From TMED108 sp964386795 (GTDB lineage: Bacteria; Fidelibacterota; Marinisomatia; Marinisomatales; TCS55): DNA of 20,735 nucleotides. A model generated the notes under the pieces. The model saw only the letters and a list, made by a program, of their open reading frames with translations, did no database searches and was not told the origin of the DNA. The position numbers and the translations under genes were made by a program. Shown here one piece after another: positions 15,144-20,735 of this stretch. The DNA lies in the NCBI GenBank assembly GCA_964386795.1, contig CAYLUE010000028.1, positions 1 to 20,735 of the forward strand, in the 5' to 3' direction. The first letter of the stretch is position 1. Each line of letters opens with the position of its first letter.

Positions 15144-16412
15144 TTATAAACGAGTATTAAACTTTAAATGAATCTTTCCATCTTTTAATCCACCAATAGG
15201 AAAACCTACTGAAACATCATAGTAGAATGTACCGTCAAAAACCCGTAAGCCGAACCCAGAACTAGGTTTTATATCTAATTTATCTACAATGGCGTTGTCA
15301 ATAAATACAAAAAATTGGGATTGATCTAAATTACCTGAAATCCATTCGAATGTTTGCAGAGTAATCCAATCAGCGGAAAATTGATTTTCATTATATCCTC
15401 TCAATGTATTTGATCCACCAAATTTGACTTGTTTTGCGCTAATAAGTTCCCTGTTATCAATATGATTTAAGAATCCTTGGATCTTAAAAGAAAAGATGCT
15501 TGATGAAATAGCCTTATATATGCCAAAATGAGCTTGTGAATTCAATTCTATAGCACTACCTGCATTATCAGTATATTTTCCAATATCAATACTCGTACCC
15601 CAATAGCTACCAGAATAAGGTAGCCATCGGGCATTTCTTCTATCTCCCTCCACAGCAAATGCAACCAAGCGTGATTTTGTGTGCTGTGAAAATTGGAAAT
15701 CATTAGTTTTTTCATATTTGCTTCCAATTTTCCATCTTCCATATGGACCAATCGCAGTAAAATATGCTGAAAGTGTTTCTAATAGGTAATTCTCATCTGA
15801 AAACTCTTGATCAAAGTTGATATTGGTACCAAAAGGCAAACCCATGATAAGTGGACTATTTACTTCAAAAGAAAGTAAGCGAAAAAAAGGTGTCGGTTGT
15901 TGCCAAAACAATCTGAATGAAGAACTATTCTTAAATATATTTTCTAAATTAAAATCCAGTTCACCGTTTAGCTTCCAGTCTCCGTTCCGATCTTTACTTG
16001 ATCCTAAAATACCTCCTATATGACTTTTAAAATCAGTTCTAATATCAATTAAAGCTGCGATATTTTCTTTGTTATACTGTGCAAACGACATAGAAGTATT
16101 ATTCGATAAAAATACATGTGCATCTTGGATTGCTTGGAATCTTGAAAGCGCAATATCTCTTGATGGTGAGTTAAGTAATTTGTTAAACAGTTTACTTAAA
16201 ACCAATTGACTGATTGCTTTATCACCTATAAAATGAACTGAATCAACCTTAATATCCTTTTTGATCAATTGAAACTGATTATTTGGCTCAATAATATAAT
16301 AATCTCCCCATCTTCCACTGCGTTCAAGCTGATCAAAGGCTTCTCGGTCAGTAGTTTGAGATAAGATAGAATTATAATAAAATAATATGATTATTACACT
16401 AAAAATGCGCAC
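15144..16412 (-). CDS. Omp85-superfamily outer-membrane barrel protein (surface antigen type)
   Basis: Outer-membrane beta-barrel with a signal peptide (VRIFSVIIILFYYNSILSQ), one POTRA-like module (about residues 52-127, beginning IKVDSVHFIGDKAISQ) and a 16-strand-type barrel in 422 aa. The decisive mark is FGGSNTLRGYNENQF with R338-G339-Y340, the loop-6 (V/L)RG(F/Y) motif of Omp85 proteins. The C-terminus GKIHLKFNTRL resembles a final strand, ending in Leu rather than Phe. Start choice: an ATG at 16457 is in frame, but GTG 16412 has AGGAG six bases upstream and gives a clean signal peptide, overlapping the previous gene by 14 bases. It is far shorter than BamA or TamA, which carry several POTRAs. 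Cargo unknown; neighbours suggest it assembles or secretes a product of this block. Confidence 0.85.
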   Translation of the reverse strand: MRIFSVIIILFYYNSILSQTTDREAFDQLERSGRWGDYYIIEPNNQFQLIKKDIKVDSVHFIGDKAISQLVLSKLFNKLLNSPSRDIALSRFQAIQDAHVFLSNNTSMSFAQYNKENIAALIDIRTDFKSHIGGILGSSKDRNGDWKLNGELDFNLENIFKNSSSFRLFWQQPTPFFRLLSFEVNSPLIMGLPFGTNINFDQEFSDENYLLETLSAYFTAIGPYGRWKIGSKYEKTNDFQFSQHTKSRLVAFAVEGDRRNARWLPYSGSYWGTSIDIGKYTDNAGSAIELNSQAHFGIYKAISSSIFSFKIQGFLNHIDNRELISAKQVKFGGSNTLRGYNENQFSADWITLQTFEWISGNLDQSQFFVFIDNAIVDKLDIKPSSGFGLRVFDGTFYYDVSVGFPIGGLKDGKIHLKFNTRL

Positions 16413-19400
16413 GCAACTCTCCTGTAATTTGAAAAAAACTATCGTAACGCTCATCATTGATGTAAATAATAGAGGAATTTACCGATATCGACTGATCAAT
16501 CATCAGCGATGATGATATAGTCGCACGCAACGTTTTATTGCTAGAAATGCCTTTTAGGGCTTCTGACGGCATCCCAGTAAATCCATTCGCATCAAAATAA
16601 TCTATCTTGCAATCCACTCTGCCATTTTTATCAAAAAACTTAATAAAATTAGCTTTTAAACCAAATGCATCTACATCCCTATCAAAAAGAGTAGAAATAG
16701 TATTATCTAAGTAATAAACAGATTTGATTTCATATTGAATATTTTTTGGAAAAGACTTTTTTACTCCAAGTTCATGATAAGAACCTTTGACTGTTCTTGA
16801 AACCTGCAGTTGATTATTTGTTGATGTAGAATTGGAATGCATATCCAAATCATAAGTAAGGTAATAATTGTCTTTTAACGGAATTTGACTATCTATTCCA
16901 TAAATATTTGACCTTTTATCTATCCATCCCCTTATATCCATTCCATTATAATTAATATTTGATTGAACTCGAAATCGATGTCGAATTGATTTTTTATCTT
17001 TTTGATATATCAACTCATTCCTATGCTGAAACATGAGCAATTGTGCAGTATGGCTATTCAAAGTTTCGGTAATATTTTTTTGAGGTCCATGATAATTAGA
17101 GTTAATAGAAAATCTATATTTAAATATTTTTAGCTTTTCAAACCTCCATTTTGAAAAATCAACTGATAGTCGAGCAATTGAATTAATATTAGTACCACTT
17201 TGAAAATTGCCAAGTAAAATCGTATTAGCAATAAATGCTCCGTTCTCATCTCTTATATATTCATTGAGTAAAGGGTCATACCTAAAACTTCCCCTACCAA
17301 TACCTACAGAATCATATACAACAGAACGAAATTCATTTATTGAACTTTGCGTATTCAATACCATATCTAAACGAAGTGGCGATTGTTTGTTTCGATAATT
17401 TATTACAGCTCTAGCAGATCCAAATGATAGTTTGCTATTCGTCAGTTTATTTAACTGATTTCTAGATCTATACATTAATTCCTGTTTCCAACCTTTTGGA
17501 TTGAATGAGCTGTAGTCAAACTGGAAGAATTGAGATTCTTTGGAGAGCTGCATACTTGAGGTTTTATTATCCATATTCCAATCTTTGCGATCACCGATTC
17601 CAAATGAAAGCGACCTTATGCCCTTTGAAATATCTAGCCCAATCAAAAGATCATTAAACTTATAACCCCGCTGCCTAAGCTCATGCTTTATATCAATGAA
17701 CGGATTGATAGGGCCTTTAAAAAAAACTAATTTTGAATTGATTTGATCAAAATTTTGACTAGATCTGATTCTATTAAATCTCATATTGCCGCTTTTAATC
17801 AAATTAGAATGATGGTTTATTTTAATTTCTTCTCGAGACCGATTACCATCTGAATTATCCATTTCAAATAAGCTAATTCCTACCTCAGTTTTGTCTGAAA
17901 TGATTGTTGTTCCAAACCTACTAATTGATAAATCTTTTTTTTTCATCGTAGGATCTAAATCCCAAGACTCATTGAAATCTACAGCTCGATCTCTTCCTAG
18001 TGAATGAAAATCCTTTGAATTCATCCGGTGTTCAAAATTAAATGCCATATCTAGCTTTCCAAGCCTAATCTCCTTTTGATCAAATCCTAATCGAATAGCA
18101 GACCCGCTTACACTATTATTTGTTTGTCGATAAATATTATTATTATTTAAAGAAAATGCTGATTCAACAAAAAATGAAGAGTTCTCTTTATAGTTGGCGC
18201 TAGAATTAAATTGCAAAAGATTTTGTCCTTTTGGGGCATTTATATTTTGTCCTGGAGAATATCTTTGCTCGTTTGTTCCATCATCTAAACTGTATTCATA
18301 ATAAATTCTATTTTTATCAGAAACCTTACGAATATAGCTCCCATCCTGATCTCGGCTAAAAACTACTGAATACCTTTGAAATTGAATATTGATATCAGGG
18401 GAATACTTAAAAATGTTATCGATTAAAATATAATCCCCCAAGGAATCTTGATACACTCCCTCAAGTGTTAATTGGTCAAATTGTTTGAATTGATTTTTTT
18501 GATTTTCTGTTAAAAATGCGCTATTAATATTTTCATTTTCTCTAACATACTTAATTTGAAAATCTGAATTGGATGATAAAAATCCATCCATCCCAGTTTC
18601 AAGGTAGCTTGTATTGAAACTTGATTGCCTATACTGATATTCAATATCAATATCGGAATCAAAGTAAATCAGATTTTTGGGCATAAAATGAATTTCACCT
18701 TTAGAATAATCAATGATGTAATCTAAATCATCACCCCTATTAAGAAGCTTTCCATTAAGCCATACTCGTTCTGACCCAGAAGCAATGACCACATTGCTTA
18801 TACCATCTAGAGTGGTAAGATAATATGGACCTTGATTTCCATCCTGTCCCTTGATTTCAAGCCTATGGTAGGTGCCCTTGCTTTGGCCGATAATCGATGT
18901 AATGTTGCCCCTATTAAGCTGAATATCATTTTCTAGTCCAATTATTTTTCTATCATACCTGTTAATTTCATTACTGCTCTCATTGATCTCAATATCTCCT
19001 GCTGTGATTAAAAAATTCGGGTTGGTTACTTTTATATACACTTTATCTAACTCATCTAGGTCGGCTGTAGAGCCGTCAGGTTGAATTGGTATGGACTCAT
19101 CGGTAATGACTCCTGAGATAGATGTCTTATCAGAAATTTTGCCAGCAATTTGAAGTTTTAACCCCCCATTTAAAGAGCTATTACCATTTCCTCCTAAATT
19201 GATACCACGGAAAAAAAATCCTGATGCATTCATTGGAAACTCGTTTATTGGCCTCTTTATATTATTGTTATCAGTTTTACCAGTATCCTTTCTTGTAAAG
19301 TGTAAACTATCCAACGATGGCAGGGTATTAATAAGTGGGCCAACCTGAAACAAGCGCAATGAATCTTTTATCGATGTTTCTTGAGAAAAGACAAAGGTCA

Positions 19401-19452
19401 TCATCAATGAGAGAGTAAGAAATCGCTTATTTTGAAAAACTGTATGTATCAA
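16399..19452 (-). CDS. large putative outer-membrane beta-barrel protein of unknown function
   Basis: 1017 aa with a signal peptide (FLTLSLMMTFVFSQ, cleavage around residue 24). Residues about 76-290 form an N-terminal region with FFRGINLGGNGNSSLNGGL (80-98), LQIAGKISDKTSISGVITDE (100-119), ITAGDIEIN (149-157), GNQGPYYL (205-212), SGSERVWLNGKLLNRGDD (225-242) and YIIDYSKGEIHFMP (245-258). The following 700 residues are alternating polar/hydrophobic strands rich in N, S, D, R and aromatics, ending in ITGELRAHF with a terminal Phe, as expected for a barrel. The pattern of a G-x-R-V-x-L-N-G-x-L-x-R-G-x-D-Y-x-I-D-Y module followed by strands is also seen in large outer-membrane proteins such as SprA, but this one is much smaller and I do not call it SprA. 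Start is TTG 19452, overlapping the upstream gene by 26 bases; no Shine-Dalgarno is seen. Confidence 0.8.
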   Translation of the reverse strand: MIHTVFQNKRFLTLSLMMTFVFSQETSIKDSLRLFQVGPLINTLPSLDSLHFTRKDTGKTDNNNIKRPINEFPMNASGFFFRGINLGGNGNSSLNGGLKLQIAGKISDKTSISGVITDESIPIQPDGSTADLDELDKVYIKVTNPNFLITAGDIEINESSNEINRYDRKIIGLENDIQLNRGNITSIIGQSKGTYHRLEIKGQDGNQGPYYLTTLDGISNVVIASGSERVWLNGKLLNRGDDLDYIIDYSKGEIHFMPKNLIYFDSDIDIEYQYRQSSFNTSYLETGMDGFLSSNSDFQIKYVRENENINSAFLTENQKNQFKQFDQLTLEGVYQDSLGDYILIDNIFKYSPDINIQFQRYSVVFSRDQDGSYIRKVSDKNRIYYEYSLDDGTNEQRYSPGQNINAPKGQNLLQFNSSANYKENSSFFVESAFSLNNNNIYRQTNNSVSGSAIRLGFDQKEIRLGKLDMAFNFEHRMNSKDFHSLGRDRAVDFNESWDLDPTMKKKDLSISRFGTTIISDKTEVGISLFEMDNSDGNRSREEIKINHHSNLIKSGNMRFNRIRSSQNFDQINSKLVFFKGPINPFIDIKHELRQRGYKFNDLLIGLDISKGIRSLSFGIGDRKDWNMDNKTSSMQLSKESQFFQFDYSSFNPKGWKQELMYRSRNQLNKLTNSKLSFGSARAVINYRNKQSPLRLDMVLNTQSSINEFRSVVYDSVGIGRGSFRYDPLLNEYIRDENGAFIANTILLGNFQSGTNINSIARLSVDFSKWRFEKLKIFKYRFSINSNYHGPQKNITETLNSHTAQLLMFQHRNELIYQKDKKSIRHRFRVQSNINYNGMDIRGWIDKRSNIYGIDSQIPLKDNYYLTYDLDMHSNSTSTNNQLQVSRTVKGSYHELGVKKSFPKNIQYEIKSVYYLDNTISTLFDRDVDAFGLKANFIKFFDKNGRVDCKIDYFDANGFTGMPSEALKGISSNKTLRATISSSLMIDQSISVNSSIIYINDERYDSFFQITGELRAHF

Positions 19453-20278
19453 AGATATAAATTTCTGTTTTTGTTAAAACATAGAGTTGATTGTGGTCCA
19501 TATAAACATCAATGACAGTGTTTTCGCTAATTTCAAGATTAATGACTGAGCTATCAAAAAATTGTATTTGCCCTTTTGTATTGATGGTGGACCATTTGTT
19601 ATTGATCGTAATAGCTTTTAAGGGGTTTTTAATATTTATCTTAAATTTTCTTTGCAGTCTTCCAGCGCGGTTATAAATAAATAATTCATTGTTGCAATTA
19701 AAAATGATTCCAATTTGATCATTTTGATTAATAGATATATCATTTAGGCAGGCTGAAGTGTTGATATCCAAATTTAAATCAACAAATTTATTGATCTTAC
19801 TAGTAAGTGATTGGGTTTTATAAACGATATCCTCATCGGGTGAATAGAAATAAATATTGCGCCTTGAATCAATACTAAATACCGTAGGATATCTTGACTC
19901 ATCAAAATTAAGATCAAAAAATTGAATAAAATTCAACCTAGAATCAAGCCTCGTTATTCTTCCTGTTGATTGATCAAGGATAAATATGTCTAATTGATCG
20001 GCAATAATATCTACCGGGTCAAATAGGCCATATTTTGAACTACCAAATCCACCTACCAGATGCAAACTATCATCAATCATCCGACCTAAGCGATGATTCT
20101 GTTTATCAAGTAAAATTAGTTGACCATTCGATGAAGCAATCACCTCTGGAATTAATGTTGATGATATATTTAATTCATCAACATTAATTTGCAAAGTTGG
20201 AGGGTAGCTTTGTGCAAAGCTTATTTGAAAAAAAGAAAATAGTACAAGAACATTGTTTTTATTTTTCTTTAGTAGCAT
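19427..20278 (-). CDS. secreted beta-propeller-like (NHL/6-bladed type) protein
   Basis: 283 aa with a signal peptide (basic KKNKNN, then VLVLFSFFQISFAQ, probable cleavage after SFA or SFAQ) and no lipobox, so probably periplasmic or surface-exposed. The mature part has about six recurring units of the form 'x-L/I-x-I/V-L/Y-D/N-x(4-6)-R/I': GQLILLDKQNHRLGRM (52-67), DIFILDQSTGRITRLD (97-112), NIYFYSPDEDIVYKTQ (141-156), ELFIYNRAGRLQRKF (198-212), GQIQFFDSSVINLEI (236-250) and LYVLTKTEIYIFD (265-277). This fits a six-bladed NHL-like propeller, a binding scaffold. Such proteins bind partners rather than having one fixed reaction. ATG start overlaps lgt by 20 bases, with GAAGGA one base before it; the stop overlaps the 1017-aa barrel gene by 26 bases. 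Confidence 0.75.
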   Translation of the reverse strand: MLLKKNKNNVLVLFSFFQISFAQSYPPTLQINVDELNISSTLIPEVIASSNGQLILLDKQNHRLGRMIDDSLHLVGGFGSSKYGLFDPVDIIADQLDIFILDQSTGRITRLDSRLNFIQFFDLNFDESRYPTVFSIDSRRNIYFYSPDEDIVYKTQSLTSKINKFVDLNLDINTSACLNDISINQNDQIGIIFNCNNELFIYNRAGRLQRKFKINIKNPLKAITINNKWSTINTKGQIQFFDSSVINLEISENTVIDVYMDHNQLYVLTKTEIYIFDTYSFSK

Positions 20279-20735
20279 GTCCTTCTATTTGACCTACTGG
20301 ATGATATAAAAACCACAAACCTATTGATAGCATAGTTACAGAAATAAGCTGAGCACCAGAAAGTCCAAGAAAATATTTTTGATTAATTCGAAGGAATTCA
20401 ATCATAAACCGCTCAGCACCTGCTAGAGTCAAATACGTAAAAAATAGGCTCCCTACCACTTTCACTGATTGTCTTTTTTGATAAAGATAGTAAAAGATCC
20501 CAGAGCCAATTAATGTTTCATAAATTTGGGTTGGATGAACTTTAAGCACTCCCGGTGAAAAGCCCGATAAATCAACCCAAGGATACCGGCTTTGAAAAAT
20601 TTGATATGTTGATGGCGGTATGCCATTAGGAAATTCCATGCCCCATGGGAGGTCAGTAGGAAGTCCATAATCATCGCCAACCAATAAACATCCAACCCTT
20701 CCAATAGCATAGCCTAAAATCAATAATGGAGCAAC
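20259..20735 (-). CDS. lgt: prolipoprotein diacylglyceryl transferase (partial, C-terminal part)
   Basis: Inner-membrane enzyme that transfers diacylglycerol from phosphatidylglycerol to the lipobox cysteine, the first step of lipoprotein maturation. The frame stays open to the window edge (its first codons read VAPLLILGYAIGRVGC), so the true start lies beyond position 20735; a TTG at 20723 is internal. Visible: GYAIGRVGC with the conserved Arg, then LVGDDYGLPTDLPWGMEFPNG, HPTQIYE, and the late AERFMIEFLR with the conserved Arg and Glu. Three hydrophobic spans are visible. The residue matching E. coli N146 is Cys here, as in the GRxGC Lgt variants of some phyla. The window has several predicted lipoprotein-handling partners (lolA, DUF4837). 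Confidence 0.94.
   Translation of the reverse strand, partial: VAPLLILGYAIGRVGCLLVGDDYGLPTDLPWGMEFPNGIPPSTYQIFQSRYPWVDLSGFSPGVLKVHPTQIYETLIGSGIFYYLYQKRQSVKVVGSLFFTYLTLAGAERFMIEFLRINQKYFLGLSGAQLISVTMLSIGLWFLYHPVGQIEGHATKEK

Noticed and set aside
16399..19452. SprA (type IX secretion translocon) as the identity of the 1017-aa protein
   Set aside because: It is less than half the expected length, and only a short strand module is reminiscent; no other type IX genes are in the window.
247..20735. Mobile elements, prophage genes, CRISPR repeats or horizontally acquired islands
   Set aside because: No transposase, integrase, repeat array or abrupt change of composition was seen; genes are continuous and mostly housekeeping.

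Overview
The window is an AT-rich, gene-dense stretch from a Gram-negative-type (two-membrane) bacterium. Every gene I can support lies on the minus strand: a partial tRNA-Thr at the left edge and 20 protein genes running from the right edge to position 247. The envelope genes (Lgt, LolA, an Omp85-type barrel, a large outer-membrane-type barrel, GmhB) show a diderm cell. The DUF4837 lipoprotein, the low GC, the very short intergenic gaps and the mix of families fit the Fibrobacteres-Chlorobi-Bacteroidetes supergroup. A marine, streamlined Marinimicrobia (SAR406)-like lineage is my best guess. This is an inference from gene content; no 16S or other marker settles it here.

Layout in transcription order (right to left). 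(1) 20735-14090, envelope block: lgt (cut by the window edge), a secreted beta-propeller-like protein, a 1017-aa putative outer-membrane barrel, an Omp85-superfamily barrel and a DUF4837 lipoprotein. The first four overlap each other. (2) 14093-12517, sugar block: a dTDP-4-dehydrorhamnose reductase-like protein and a dolichol-phosphate-mannose-synthase-type glycosyltransferase. (3) 12465-11105, lipid block: accA and a YbgC-type thioesterase. (4) 11083-9248, yebC-ruvC-ruvA, without ruvB. (5) 9251-6964, a PLP aminotransferase and gcvT. (6) 6957-4624, ftsK. (7) 4617-2522, envelope again: a LolA-like carrier, a polytopic LPG-synthase/flippase-family protein and gmhB. (8) 2525-247, ddl and cysS, then about 200 bp of non-coding sequence before tRNA-Thr.

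The largest gap between adjacent protein genes is 51 bp. Most junctions are short overlaps, and six are the 4-base ATGA type, so long polycistronic transcripts with translational coupling are likely. The best candidate for something undescribed is the block lgt / propeller / 1017-aa barrel / Omp85-like / DUF4837 lipoprotein. It looks like a set of exported proteins made together, whose joint role I cannot name. The rest is mainly housekeeping: peptidoglycan precursor (ddl), LPS heptose (gmhB), lipoprotein maturation and transport (lgt, lolA), chromosome segregation and recombination (ftsK, ruvAC), fatty acid synthesis (accA) and one-carbon metabolism (gcvT).

Three start sites were revised. 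The Omp85-like gene most likely begins at a GTG (16412) behind a good Shine-Dalgarno. The flippase-like gene more likely begins at 4043 than 4085. The aminotransferase more likely begins at ATG 9242 than TTG 9251. No stretch over 300 bp lacks a gene, and I saw no insertion sequence, CRISPR array, prophage gene or frameshifted gene.
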